A stretch of 64,000 bases of DNA from Paenibacillus sp. GSMTC-2017 (GCF_016019935.1 NZ_JAECMT010000002.1:124001-188000), one strand, 5' to 3'; shown: positions 8,503 through 17,162, numbered from the stretch's first letter. The notes: generated by a model from the letters alone, not told the origin. Numbers and translations: made by a program.

Positions 8503-8521
8503 GATAATGATAGTCATTATA
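8503..8521. promoter_or_regulatory. Fur box
   Basis: GATAATGATAGTCATTATA matches 17 of 19 positions of the classical Fur consensus (GATAATGATAATCATTATC). It lies about 12 bp downstream of the predicted transcription start, where bound Fur would block elongation or promoter escape under iron-replete conditions. Confidence 0.9.
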
Positions 8522-8541
8522 TATTATATAGGAGGCTTCAC

Positions 8542-9342
8542 ATGTCTAACGAGGTGGATTTCACACTAATTAAAACGTATTTTCACACTTCACCTGAAGG
8601 CGCTGATGCTCCATGCTTCGAACTTCACGCTCCACTCTTATTAGTTAAAGAACGTGCCCTAGAAGCTTTAAATGAAGCTGTTAAGCTCAGTAATGCTTCT
8701 GGGCTCGAGTTGCCTGCTTCCTTTACTGGCATGACGTTTTTCAATTTAGGCTTTATGAACCTCATTTTTGGTGCATTGTATAATCGCATGCTGCGACTAC
8801 CTTTGAAAGCGATGACATTACAACTTGAAGCACATGACGACCATGCACATCTTGGTTATAAGTTGAATGAATTAGATTGGTTAATTGTACCAGAAGAACA
8901 AACAAGCCGTGAAGCGATGCTTCAAGCAGCTTGGATTGAATATATAAGAGAAACCGCTATTCCAGCAATAAATGGAATTGCAGATGCAGCTGATCTAAGA
9001 CCAGATATGATATGGAATCAATTTGGCTCTGCGATCCATTCATCACGAGAATACTTAAGAGCTGCAGTACCTATCCCCGGTCTTGCTGACAAAATTGATG
9101 CAGATTTTTTGATCGTTGAAGCATTGCCTGCTGAAGTATTTAATCGCAGACGTAATCCTTTTGTACATAAACCTCGTTATTTACCTGATCCGTGGTCAGC
9201 ACCTGATGGAACGTGCATTATGAAATCATCCTGTTGTATGTACGATCAACGTGATGATGGCATTAAATGTTATACATGTCCAAAATTGTTGCCAGCAGAG
9301 CGTGAAGAACGCCGGGTTAAAGTTCTTGCTGAAATATCGTAA
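8542..9342 (+). CDS. FhuF-family [2Fe-2S] siderophore-iron reductase
   Basis: A cytoplasmic protein that reduces ferric iron in imported siderophores to release Fe(II). The 266-aa product has the FhuF middle region and the diagnostic C-terminal cluster motif Cys231-Cys232-x10-Cys243-x2-Cys246 (CCMYDQRDDGIKCYTC), which binds a [2Fe-2S] centre. I chose ATG 8542 because GGAGG lies 7 bases upstream and because upstream codons fall in the promoter and Fur box. It is a single gene with its own promoter and terminator, and no siderophore transporter genes are adjacent. Iron-limited induction is strongly implied by the Fur box. Confidence 0.9.
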   Translation: MSNEVDFTLIKTYFHTSPEGADAPCFELHAPLLLVKERALEALNEAVKLSNASGLELPASFTGMTFFNLGFMNLIFGALYNRMLRLPLKAMTLQLEAHDDHAHLGYKLNELDWLIVPEEQTSREAMLQAAWIEYIRETAIPAINGIADAADLRPDMIWNQFGSAIHSSREYLRAAVPIPGLADKIDADFLIVEALPAEVFNRRRNPFVHKPRYLPDPWSAPDGTCIMKSSCCMYDQRDDGIKCYTCPKLLPAEREERRVKVLAEIS

Positions 9343-9353
9343 TCATGATGAAG

Positions 9354-9388
9354 CTGACGCCGAACGAAATTCGGCAGTCAGTTTTTTT
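9354..9388 (+). terminator. Terminator after the FhuF-like gene
   Basis: CTGACGCCGAA/TTCGGCAGTCAG stem with a CGAAA loop, followed by seven T. Confidence 0.9.
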
Positions 9389-9396
9389 ACTCTAGA

Positions 9397-10137
9397 TTAG
9401 CAATTAGCGCTATCCGACAATCTCCTTGTCCGAAAGCTGTTTATTGCGAACTTCCCTAATTCTTCAACGATGCTGTAGTTGGCCCATGCTCCTGCAACAG
9501 CTCCAATACCCGGCACCAGTGTCAGCATTTTGCGGAAGTCGATCGCATCCCTATATTCCTTCTGGAAGTTTTCCCAGTTCAACTCTTTGTAATATGCCGA
9601 ATCTGAGGACCATTGAAGCTTTTCATTGTTCCATTCCCGAATCCGCTTCAAGATTTGTCTACGCCTCATATTCTCCGAGTATGTTAACTGGAATAGCGTT
9701 AAGATGAAGATTCGCTCGGAGAAAACATTGGTCGAATAGCCGTACACATGTGCAAGCTCGAATAGCATCTTCATCTTGATTGCGATAAGAGCTGGGAAAT
9801 CTACCACGCTTAACAAAATCCCCCCAGCACCTGTTCCAGCTCCCTCGGCAGTAGCAATCTTTTGATATGTGGAGATGACTTGTTTAGCAAGCTCGTCAGA
9901 CTGCTCCAATGTAAGTGAACTTTCAATGGTTCTCTTCGGTGTGTACTCTGCTCCAAACAGAGTCGAGCGGACTATAACTTTAACAGTTCCAGTAATTGTG
10001 TTCTGTACCTGGTCTGGAATTATAGAATTAATTTTGTTTCCGACCTTCTTTGATGCTTTCTCTAACATACCAGGTGTCTTGTAAAAACTGTTTTCCCAAT
10101 CTTTTAACTCTTGCCACATTTTTTCCTCATAACTCAT
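9397..10137 (-). CDS. EcsC family protein
   Basis: A 246-aa EcsC-type protein. The core runs from about residue 65 to 235: a helical region with TAEGAGTGAGGILLSVVDFP (about 96-115), then ELAHVYGYS, and the C-terminal glycine-rich hydrophobic segment LVPGIGAVAGAWANY (about 206-220). These hydrophobic patches suggest peripheral or partial membrane association. EcsC is named after the third gene of the B. subtilis ecsABC operon, but its own molecular role is unknown, and no ecsAB genes are here. ATG 10137 has GGAGCGG upstream. It is a single gene on the minus strand, facing the FhuF-like gene's terminator. Confidence 0.88.
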   Translation of the reverse strand: MSYEEKMWQELKDWENSFYKTPGMLEKASKKVGNKINSIIPDQVQNTITGTVKVIVRSTLFGAEYTPKRTIESSLTLEQSDELAKQVISTYQKIATAEGAGTGAGGILLSVVDFPALIAIKMKMLFELAHVYGYSTNVFSERIFILTLFQLTYSENMRRRQILKRIREWNNEKLQWSSDSAYYKELNWENFQKEYRDAIDFRKMLTLVPGIGAVAGAWANYSIVEELGKFAINSFRTRRLSDSANC

Positions 10138-10418
10138 TCAGTTCCGCTCCTCCGTAAATCTTCATCTCTATTTTCCAAGTTTAATGCTTTAATTTCCAGT
10201 CTACAACTTTATATCCGATTCAACACATCATCTACATTGTAATCGACAAAAAAAACGCTTACATATATCATAAATAGCTAAACCGTACTAGATACATATA
10301 GAAATTGCCTATGTTAAAATGACGACATAGCACATATTTACAATTTTAGAAGGGTGAAGGAGGTGTTTTTTAAGCGTCTGTTGTAAACCGAATCAAAAAA
10401 ATTAAAAGGAGCGTGAAG

Positions 10419-10796
10419 ATGATGAAAAAAGTTTGGTTGTCTATATTGTTAAGCTCTGCGTTACTGATATCCGCTGTTCCTGTATCAGCTGTAGGTGTCA
10501 ATGTTGCTGGTCCTGTAAGTGCAGCACCTAGTTTTTCTTGGTATGTCGCTGATGAAAAAAGTGTTACCGGTGGGGGTAAGCTAATCGTTGATGTTACTGG
10601 AAGCACTCATTACAGTTCCAGCTTTATATGGTGGGGTATCCAAATCAAAAATAGTAGTGGACAAATTGTATTCGAATCAAATGACATGTTAGATAGATAC
10701 ACAGTATCTAACCTCCCATACGGTACGTATAAGGTAGTCGTTTTAGCTCATGATTTTACTACTATTCACAGTCTTGATACGGCATTTCTACCATAA
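10419..10796 (+). CDS. Small secreted protein of unknown function
   Basis: A 125-aa protein with a clear Sec signal peptide: MMKKVW, hydrophobic stretch LSILLSSALLISAVP, cleavage probably after VSA. The mature part of about 95 residues looks all-beta: a start around PSFSWYVADEKSV, then WWGIQIKNSSGQIVFES and YGTYKVVVLAHDF. This resembles a bacterial Ig-like or Big domain. The frame could begin at GTG 10413, but AGGAG at 10407-10411 is only 1 base from it and 7 bases from ATG 10419, so I prefer ATG. It has its own terminator. Function is unknown. Confidence 0.75.
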   Translation: MMKKVWLSILLSSALLISAVPVSAVGVNVAGPVSAAPSFSWYVADEKSVTGGGKLIVDVTGSTHYSSSFIWWGIQIKNSSGQIVFESNDMLDRYTVSNLPYGTYKVVVLAHDFTTIHSLDTAFLP

Positions 10797-10830
10797 CGAC
10801 TGATTATAAGGAACTTATTCTAAAATACGG

Positions 10831-10876
10831 AAGTGCTGTGCGTGTATGTAATCATGCAACGATCACAGCACTTTTT
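10831..10876 (+). terminator. Terminator after the small secreted protein gene
   Basis: A perfect 10-bp stem AAGTGCTGTG/CACAGCACTT with a 23-base loop, then TTTCTT. Confidence 0.75.
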
Positions 10877-10899
10877 CTTATACCTTCATATGTCTAATC

Positions 10900-12726
10900 C
10901 TATTTCTTCAAGTGATAAGGAACCGTCGTAACGATCACATTTCTCCGATATAACAAGTGCGCTCGAATTAACAGGCTGGATTGGTTGTGCAATATATTGT
11001 GCCAACCCTTTTTGGGAATAAATTGTGGAATGATCACAGTAACCTGATAATTCGACTCTCCCGCTTTCCTTTGAACTGTATCAATAAATTTAGTTAAAGG
11101 CTGAATGATGCTTCTATATGGTGAATGCAACGTTACTAATCTTATTGATGGCTGCCATTTGTTCCATTTCTCTTCAAATGCTGCCTCACTCTCCCGTTCA
11201 AACGGAATATGAACCGCAATAATCTGCTCCGCTCCAAGTGATTTCGCATAGTTAAGCGAATTTTCCACAACATGGGTGATACCAGCAACTGGTACAATGA
11301 TGACATTCCCTTCAATCGGTATAGCTGCTTCACAAGTTGTAATTCTTAGCTGATCGGCTACTGCTTCATAATGTTTTCGGATACGATGGAACAGGAATAT
11401 AATAATCGGTAAAAACACTAACACCGACCAAACTTGTGCGAACTTCGTTAAAAAGAACATCATCGTTACGATCAAGCTAATCGTCGCTCCTGTAGCGTTC
11501 ACGATTAACTTGGGCAACCAGCCAGCAGGCTTTTCCCTAATCCATTTGATTACCATACCCGTCTGTGAAAGTGTAAAAGGAATAAATACACCTACTGCGT
11601 ACAGCGGAATAAGATGTTCAGTCTGTCCTTTAAATGCGATAATCAACAAAATAGAAAAAAATCCGAGAATAATGATGCCGTTTGAATAGCCAAGCCGATC
11701 GCCACGCACCGTAAACATTCTCGGTATAAATTTATCGTTAGCTAAATTAACTGCTAACAATGGGAAGGCAGAATAACCCGTATTAGCCGCAAGAATTAAT
11801 ATTAATGCCGTTGTCCCTTGTATAAAATAGTACATAAAATTTCTCCCGAAAGTCTGCTCTGCTATTTCAGATACAACGGTAACATGATGCTGGGGACTTA
11901 TCCCATAATAATAAGCCAGAAATACGATACCAGAAAATAGAATAGCAAGTAAAGTACCCATTGCTACTAGCGTTTTGGCAGCATTATGTGGTGCTGATTC
12001 TTTGAAGTTAGGAATAGCATTCGATATAGCTTCAACACCGGTTAGAGCAGAACTCCCTGATGAAAATGCTCGAAGCAGCAGAAACAAACTGATTCCCGCT
12101 ACTGGCGTTCCAATTGATGTATGTAACTCAGGTGACACATTTCCTGCTAAGATGTTATAAATGCCGACGCCAATTAATATAAACAACGCTAACACGAACA
12201 AATAAACCGGATAAGCTAATACTGAAGCCGATTCCGTTACCCCCCTCAAATTCAGTATCGTAATAAACAATACAAATAAGATAGCTATGATCACATTATA
12301 GTCATGTAAGCTTGGAAACGCTGACGTAATCGCATCCGTTCCAGCAGAGACACTTACCGCTACGGTCAATATATAATCTACGAGCAGAGAGCCACCAGCT
12401 ATTAGCCCGGGGTACAATCCTAGATTTCTTTTGGAAACGACATAAGCCCCACCACCATGAGGGTAAGCAAAAATAATTTGCCTATATGACAAGATAAGAG
12501 CTAGCAATAATATAAGAACACCAATAGCGATTGGAATCGAATACCAAAAAGCCGCGACCCCAACTGTTAGTAGTACAATCAATATTTGTTCAGGACCATA
12601 GGCCACGGAAGACAATGCATCAGATGATAAAATGGCAAGTGCTTTCGTCTTATTTAGTTTCTGTTCGCCGAGCTCATTTGATTTTAACGGACGTCCAATT
12701 AAAAATCGTTTAAAAGAAGACATCAT
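10900..12726 (-). CDS. kimA: High-affinity potassium importer KimA
   Basis: A proton-coupled K+ importer of the APC superfamily (B. subtilis KimA/YdaO), 608 aa. The N-terminus FKRFLIGRPLKSNELGEQKL and SSDALSSVAYGPEQIL are near-diagnostic, and 12 TM helices fill residues about 30-445. The cytoplasmic C-terminal domain (about 460-608) has the UspA-like fold that binds c-di-AMP in KimA. In B. subtilis the gene is also controlled by a c-di-AMP riboswitch. Here only about 80 bp separate the start from the preceding terminator, too little for that riboswitch, so only allosteric control is likely. It is a single gene. Confidence 0.93.
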   Translation of the reverse strand: MMSSFKRFLIGRPLKSNELGEQKLNKTKALAILSSDALSSVAYGPEQILIVLLTVGVAAFWYSIPIAIGVLILLLALILSYRQIIFAYPHGGGAYVVSKRNLGLYPGLIAGGSLLVDYILTVAVSVSAGTDAITSAFPSLHDYNVIIAILFVLFITILNLRGVTESASVLAYPVYLFVLALFILIGVGIYNILAGNVSPELHTSIGTPVAGISLFLLLRAFSSGSSALTGVEAISNAIPNFKESAPHNAAKTLVAMGTLLAILFSGIVFLAYYYGISPQHHVTVVSEIAEQTFGRNFMYYFIQGTTALILILAANTGYSAFPLLAVNLANDKFIPRMFTVRGDRLGYSNGIIILGFFSILLIIAFKGQTEHLIPLYAVGVFIPFTLSQTGMVIKWIREKPAGWLPKLIVNATGATISLIVTMMFFLTKFAQVWSVLVFLPIIIFLFHRIRKHYEAVADQLRITTCEAAIPIEGNVIIVPVAGITHVVENSLNYAKSLGAEQIIAVHIPFERESEAAFEEKWNKWQPSIRLVTLHSPYRSIIQPLTKFIDTVQRKAGESNYQVTVIIPQFIPKKGWHNILHNQSSLLIRAHLLYRRNVIVTTVPYHLKK

Positions 12727-12807
12727 TTCTTCATTTCACCCTCACCGTTTTGTTTGTATACTACCCCGCTATCTTTTCAATTAATCTTATATATAAAAAT
12801 TTCACAG

Positions 12808-12834
12808 CAAAAAGACCACTTTAGAAGTGGCCTT
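12808..12834 (-). terminator. Terminator after the YciI-like gene
   Basis: On the minus strand AGGCCACTT-CTAA-AGTGGTCT is followed by five T, between the YciI-like gene and kimA. Confidence 0.85.
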
Positions 12835-12858
12835 ATGACGAAAATCTTCAATTACAGC

Positions 12859-13290
12859 TTACTTTTTCAACTCTTCAACTTGTTTACGAAGTGCAATTTC
12901 TTTAGCGATCGATTCTGGATCCTCCGAAATGTCTTCAGCTTCATAAACTCTTCTTAATTCAATTTCACCTTGACCGAACCCATGTGGATCCGGCATACGT
13001 AGCGCCCATTCAATCGCTTCTTCTCTCGATTTAACGTCAATTAACGTATAACCTGCGATCATTTCTTTTGCTTCTGTAAAAGGACCATCAAACACTTTTG
13101 GTTTCCCACCTGCTTCTGGATAAGATATCCTAATGCCACTAGAGCTTGGGTGCAGCCCATCCGCAGCGAGCAATACTCCCGCTCTTACTAACTCTTCGTT
13201 ATACTTTTGCATCGCTTCAACAAGTTCTGGGCTAGGCATTTTGCCCGCTTCTGAATCAGTAGTTGCTTTAACAATCATCATAAATCTCAT
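12859..13290 (-). CDS. YciI/DGPF-domain protein
   Basis: A small cytosolic dimeric alpha-beta barrel protein of 143 aa. Family marks are MRFMMIVKAT at the start, GGKPKVFDGPFTEAKEMIAGY with the DGPF motif (about 65-85), EEAIEWALRMP and a conserved His near DPHGFGQGEIELR. Such proteins often accompany ECF sigma factors; none is seen here. I chose ATG 13290 because GGGAGG lies 8 bases before it, although the frame is open back to 13332. The bases just upstream include the stop of a short membrane-type ORF (overlap ATGA). The function of the family is uncertain; a role in small-molecule turnover is suggested. Confidence 0.85.
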   Translation of the reverse strand: MRFMMIVKATTDSEAGKMPSPELVEAMQKYNEELVRAGVLLAADGLHPSSSGIRISYPEAGGKPKVFDGPFTEAKEMIAGYTLIDVKSREEAIEWALRMPDPHGFGQGEIELRRVYEAEDISEDPESIAKEIALRKQVEELKK

Positions 13291-13415
13291 TTTGAAAACC
13301 TCCCATTTTTTAGTGAAGCTTTTGTATACCATTTTAAACCTTCTCGTGTAAATAGTTGAGCTATAACGATTAAATAAAATGATGGCGTCGTAATGACTCC
13401 AACGATAAGAAACAC
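13287..13415 (-). other. Short membrane-like ORF overlapping the YciI-like start
   Basis: A 42-residue frame from GTG 13415 to a TGA that overlaps the next gene's ATG (ATGA). The translation contains one hydrophobic segment (VFLIVGVITTPSFYLIVIAQ) followed by a basic tail. The frame is open for 24 further codons upstream but has no good start. It may be the 3' remnant of a membrane protein gene or may be chance. Confidence 0.25.
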
Positions 13416-13416
13416 T

Positions 13417-13566
13417 TTATAATTGCTCGGAAAGTAAATTAGCAAGTTGCACAACTGCTGGAAATTTCCTATAGCTGAATGCTCCTCCTACAAAAACGAG
13501 TGCCGGCCCTTAACCAACTTTGTCAAAAGCAATTTTTGTACCATCTGCTTAAGTTACTGTTTACAT
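13417..13566 (-). pseudogene. Degraded alpha/beta hydrolase gene, N-terminal remnant
   Basis: From ATG 13566, with GGGGAG upstream, the frame reads like the start of an alpha/beta hydrolase: ADGTKIAFDKVG, then GPALVFVGGAFSYRKFP and VVQLANLLSEQL. It is broken by TAA codons at positions 2, 6, 19 and 50, and the catalytic domain is absent. Every stop is TAA at a place where Lys or Glu would be expected. The original RBS and start survive, so decay by point mutation plus deletion of the 3' part is the simplest reading. The rest of the 13291-13643 gap holds the short ORF next to it and nothing else I recognise. Confidence 0.7.
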
Positions 13567-13643
13567 GGAAACTCCCCTTTATTGTTCATTTCCTTGCTTC
13601 TATATAAGACGACGAATAAACAATGACAATTTCGACATGCGAA

Positions 13644-14378
13644 TTATTGTGATGAGCTCATACCATGGCCTTCTTCCTTCTTACTGTTGTAAGAAAATGT
13701 TCTGATTATTAAGTAACAAAATAATTGAACCAAAAACAGTAATAAAACAAATTTTATAAGCATGCTACTCCGGACGTACCAATCCCAAACCATTTCTTTT
13801 ATAATCAACTCTGGTTCATCAAGAATATCCCAACTGTTCCATCTATTAAATCTTCCTATATAGACACCAATGCTACTTAGGAACATCGTAATGACTATAA
13901 ACAAACCAGCCATATATTTATTAAAGACGTTACTTACTAATTGACTCATTTGATGAATCGTGTATGTAGATAGTATTAAACCAATTAATGCAGTAACAAA
14001 AGCAAGCGTTAGACTATACCAAAAGGGCATATCGTCCCAGAAAATCTCCTCACCTTGACGTTCAAAGTATCTAAAGCTGTGAATCATTTCTGTAAACAAA
14101 TAAGCGGCATTCGGCAGAAAAAAAAGCCATCCAACACCTAAAATGAAAACTAAAAGTTTATTAACTAACGACCAGCTTGAGTTGTAAAGAAATGTGATAG
14201 CAATTGAAAAAAATATAGGAACCCAAGCTAAAAATATATCCCACGCCAAAAAACTATACATATTCGTATTTGTTTTGTTTTGCATAAGTTCTGCAACAAC
14301 TAAGCAACAAACCGTTGCTAAAAGTAAAACAATTAAAAGTTTTATATTTACAAATGGATTAATACGAGATGTTTTCAT
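13644..14378 (-). CDS. DUF1361 domain integral membrane protein
   Basis: A 244-aa polytopic membrane protein with about seven TM helices. Family signatures are LFFLPNAAYLFTEMIH (about 86-101), WDDMPFWYSLTL, and IGVYIGRFNRWNSWDI (about 171-186). The function of the family is unknown. The N-terminus (MKTSRINPF) is followed directly by the first TM. RBS AAAGGAG precedes the ATG. It is a single gene, divergent from the CLC gene; no terminator was recognised after it. Its neighbours give no hint of its role. Confidence 0.85.
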   Translation of the reverse strand: MKTSRINPFVNIKLLIVLLLATVCCLVVAELMQNKTNTNMYSFLAWDIFLAWVPIFFSIAITFLYNSSWSLVNKLLVFILGVGWLFFLPNAAYLFTEMIHSFRYFERQGEEIFWDDMPFWYSLTLAFVTALIGLILSTYTIHQMSQLVSNVFNKYMAGLFIVITMFLSSIGVYIGRFNRWNSWDILDEPELIIKEMVWDWYVRSSMLIKFVLLLFLVQLFCYLIIRTFSYNSKKEEGHGMSSSQ

Positions 14379-14519
14379 TGGCTCTCCTTTGCTGAAATAA
14401 TGATGGTCTACGGAATATTTTTATATCGTTTAGTTAGCTTTCATCGTAAAATAACAATTAACATTAACTAATAGGATCGATTCATACACTAAGCAATTGA
14501 ATAAGGAGTAATCCCGATT

Positions 14520-15707
14520 ATGAAACAAATGAAATGGCTGCTCCTACCGATTGCAGTTGGTGCAAGCGCTGGAACTGTGTCTGCCCTATTTTTAGTCAGT
14601 TTGGATTTCGTCACAAGTCTTCAAACGAGTCATGTCTGGCTTCTGTGGCTACTACCGTTCGGAGGAGCATTAGTCAGCTATATTTATATGAAATATGGCA
14701 AAGACGCTGGGCGAGGAAATAATTTAGTAATCGAGCAAATTCATTCCGGCTCTGGTTCAGTACCATTGCGAATGGCACCGCTCGTACTTTTCGGAACATT
14801 ATTAACTCACTTATTTGGTGGATCAGCTGGTCGAGAAGGTACTGCAGTTCAATTAGGGAGTAGCTTATCAGCGTCGATTGGTAAGTTATTTAAATTAAAG
14901 GTATCCGACCAACGACTTATCGTATTATTAGGTGTAAGTGCAGGGTTTGCCTCTGTTTTCGGAACACCGCTTGCAGGAACACTTTTTGGTTTAGAAGTAT
15001 CAACGAAAGGTTCATTACGCTTTCGAGCTTTGCTACCTTGTCTAGTTGCGAGTTATATGGGACATTATGTAACGTTAAGCTGGGGAATAGAGCATAGCCA
15101 CTATGTTATTGGAGTCGTTCCTGGATTAGACTGGCTAGTCATCGCAAAGGTTACTTTAGCTGCTATCATTTTTGGTGTGGCTGCATCATTATTTGTTCAT
15201 TTAACTTCAACGATCAAAAAAAGAATGACACAAGTCATTGCGCATCCCGTTCTACGAAGCTTTGTAGGTGGATGTATGATTATTGCTCTTGTTCTCATTA
15301 TAGGAAGTCGAGACTATTTAGGTCTAGGACTTCCGTTAATGGACGCAGCTTTCAATAGTACGGTATCATTTACTGACTCTATATTGAAGATGCTGTTTAC
15401 TGCTGTTACGCTTGGAACAGGATTCATTGGCGGTGAAGTAACACCTTTGTTCGTAATTGGTTCAACGCTTGGCAGTGCGTTGTCCGCTTTTCTGTCGCTA
15501 TCTGCTCCATTTCTAGCTGCACTCGGATTAGTATCTATTTTTGGTGCAGCTTCAAAAACTCCGCTCGCTTGTATTGTGTTGGGTTTGGAGCTTTTTGGAT
15601 GGGATGGGGCACTTTATTTCATACTCGCTTGTTATATTAGCAATCTTATCTCTGGGCGATCTAATATCTATGAAGCTCATATCCGCAACATTCAACCAAA
15701 ACGTTGA
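14520..15707 (+). CDS. CLC-family anion channel/transporter, possibly fluoride-type
   Basis: A 395-aa membrane protein with the CLC fold. The anion-site helix motif is GGSAGREGTAVQLG, with the gating Glu at residue 106. The equivalent of the canonical GSGIP motif reads GRGNNLVIEQIH instead, and a later GGEVTPLFVIG forms the next anion helix. There are no CBS domains. GREGT in place of GREGP and loss of the central Ser resemble the fluoride/proton antiporter clade (CLC-F). That assignment is inference, and no fluoride (crcB-type) riboswitch was seen upstream. The 3' end overlaps the convergent radical SAM gene by 16 bp. Confidence 0.85.
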   Translation: MKQMKWLLLPIAVGASAGTVSALFLVSLDFVTSLQTSHVWLLWLLPFGGALVSYIYMKYGKDAGRGNNLVIEQIHSGSGSVPLRMAPLVLFGTLLTHLFGGSAGREGTAVQLGSSLSASIGKLFKLKVSDQRLIVLLGVSAGFASVFGTPLAGTLFGLEVSTKGSLRFRALLPCLVASYMGHYVTLSWGIEHSHYVIGVVPGLDWLVIAKVTLAAIIFGVAASLFVHLTSTIKKRMTQVIAHPVLRSFVGGCMIIALVLIIGSRDYLGLGLPLMDAAFNSTVSFTDSILKMLFTAVTLGTGFIGGEVTPLFVIGSTLGSALSAFLSLSAPFLAALGLVSIFGAASKTPLACIVLGLELFGWDGALYFILACYISNLISGRSNIYEAHIRNIQPKR

Positions 15708-16567
15708 CGGTAACCACATTTCCGGCAAAGCTCTTCAACGGCTTCTCTTCGAGAGAAGCCTTCATAGAGGTTATTCGCTCGCTCACTTTCAACAATGTCC
15801 GAGAAGTGTTTATCGTGAATATTACCGAGATTAATAACCCCTTCCCCATCTAGACAACAAGGAATGACCGTACCGTCAATCAATACCCCTGCTTGATTCC
15901 GAAGGGCATGGCAAAAGCCTTTCCCATCATCCTCCGGTTCTTTCAAATCCGGCCACTTAAATTCGGGGTCCTGATTCAAATAAATACGGTCTGCAATCTT
16001 TACTCCCGATCCAGGCTTGAATTTTTCTTCGATCTGATAATCAAGTTCAAATGCTTCTTCAATCATCCCTAATAATTCTCGGTTTTTATCCTGTTGTTTA
16101 TTAACTTCATTATTCATATCTAAATTCCAAAGTCTAAAAGAAATGATGATGTTGCTGAGAACTGTCGCTTCTCTAACAAAAGACAATATTTCAGCTAAAT
16201 AACCTGCTTTATCTTTTGAACCAGCATGTCCATCAAAGCTATGGAGAGAGAAATTAATTTGTCTAAGTGCAGGTTTTCCAAGCAATTTTTGTTTGTTTTT
16301 TGTAATTAATGTTCCGTTAGTTGTAATATTTACTTTAAAACCTTTCTCATGACTAATATCAAGCAGCTCATCGATTTTGGGGTGAAGTAGCGGCTCACCT
16401 TTTACATGAAAATAGATGTAGTCTGTGTGCGGTTTTATTTGATCTAACGTTTTCTTGAAGTCTTCAACGGTTACAAAACCTTTGCCACGAAGTGTCGGCG
16501 GACAAAAGTGACAAGATAGATTACAAATGCTTGTTGTTTCTATATAAAATTTTTTAAATCTTTTCAT
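15692..16567 (-). CDS. Radical SAM protein with SPASM-like C-terminus
   Basis: A 291-aa iron-sulfur enzyme. The radical SAM cluster motif is CNLSCHFC (Cys15, Cys19, Cys22), followed by the GEP-type motif HVKGEPLLHP and NITTNGTLI. The C-terminal third carries SPASM-type cysteines: GFC near 218, a CC pair near 236 in VIPCCLDGEGVINLGNI, and CRKC at 281-284, which bind auxiliary clusters. SPASM proteins modify peptides or protein side chains. No precursor peptide gene is adjacent, so the substrate is unknown. The frame ends inside the last codons of the CLC gene (convergent overlap). The gene is transcribed downstream of the DCC-family gene. Confidence 0.88.
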   Translation of the reverse strand: MKRFKKFYIETTSICNLSCHFCPPTLRGKGFVTVEDFKKTLDQIKPHTDYIYFHVKGEPLLHPKIDELLDISHEKGFKVNITTNGTLITKNKQKLLGKPALRQINFSLHSFDGHAGSKDKAGYLAEILSFVREATVLSNIIISFRLWNLDMNNEVNKQQDKNRELLGMIEEAFELDYQIEEKFKPGSGVKIADRIYLNQDPEFKWPDLKEPEDDGKGFCHALRNQAGVLIDGTVIPCCLDGEGVINLGNIHDKHFSDIVESERANNLYEGFSRREAVEELCRKCGYRQRFG

Positions 16568-16625
16568 GTTCTAACGCTCCATCTGTATAAATTCATTTTG
16601 TTATGCACATAATTTCGGTAGTTTA

Positions 16626-17099
16626 TTATTCAAAGCTCTCAGCAATGCCTACGCCACCATCAAGGAATCGAGCCATTACCGCTTTAGTTGGCATAAGACA
16701 CACATCGGATTTCCCGAACCAACGATAGCGATTACGAGCCACCCAATCGTAAACGATGTTACGAATCGGAGGCGGTACGATAATAAACACATATAACAAC
16801 GCCCACCATCCACCAAGTCTCTGTGCCACACGAAGTGCTGCACTAGACTTGATCCAGTACTTGCCATTGTCATAAAGTACAAAAGAATCAAACGTTTTGT
16901 CTTTCAGACTGCCTTGTGCCAACAATTGTTTGCCAGCAGTCGATTGTAATGCAGCGAATCTAAATTTCCCTTTATGATCATGCTTAACGAGGAAACGTGT
17001 AATGGTTTGACACATATGACAATGACCGTCAATCAATGCAACTAAAAGATTCTCATTACTGCGTTCATTATTCATGTTTTGATTAATGTCATTAATCAT
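16626..17099 (-). CDS. DCC-family thiol-disulfide oxidoreductase-like protein (DUF393, YuxK-like)
   Basis: A 157-aa protein of the DUF393 family, named for its DxxCxxC motif. Here this is DGHCHMC (Asp24, Cys27, Cys30), followed by FRFAALQSTAGKQLL and the C-terminal hydrophobic stretch WWALLYVFIIVPPPIRN. A thioredoxin-like redox role is presumed from the motif, with no specific substrate known. I chose ATG 17099 because GAGGTGA lies 8 bases upstream; the frame extends to 17162 without an RBS. The gene is divergent from the guanidine riboswitch operon and probably shares its transcript with the radical SAM gene. Confidence 0.85.
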   Translation of the reverse strand: MINDINQNMNNERSNENLLVALIDGHCHMCQTITRFLVKHDHKGKFRFAALQSTAGKQLLAQGSLKDKTFDSFVLYDNGKYWIKSSAALRVAQRLGGWWALLYVFIIVPPPIRNIVYDWVARNRYRWFGKSDVCLMPTKAVMARFLDGGVGIAESFE

Positions 17100-17162
17100 T
17101 AAATGGTTCACCTCTTCAACAGCTCTTATGTTTATCCTAACATATCGAACCCGAACTTGCAC

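Noticed and set aside
12727..12858. c-di-AMP (ydaO) riboswitch before kimA
   Set aside because: About 80 bases remain beside the terminator and none of the conserved blocks is visible.
15692..17099. RiPP maturation cluster around the radical SAM/SPASM gene
   Set aside because: No precursor peptide, protease or exporter gene is adjacent; the DCC-family neighbour alone does not support it.
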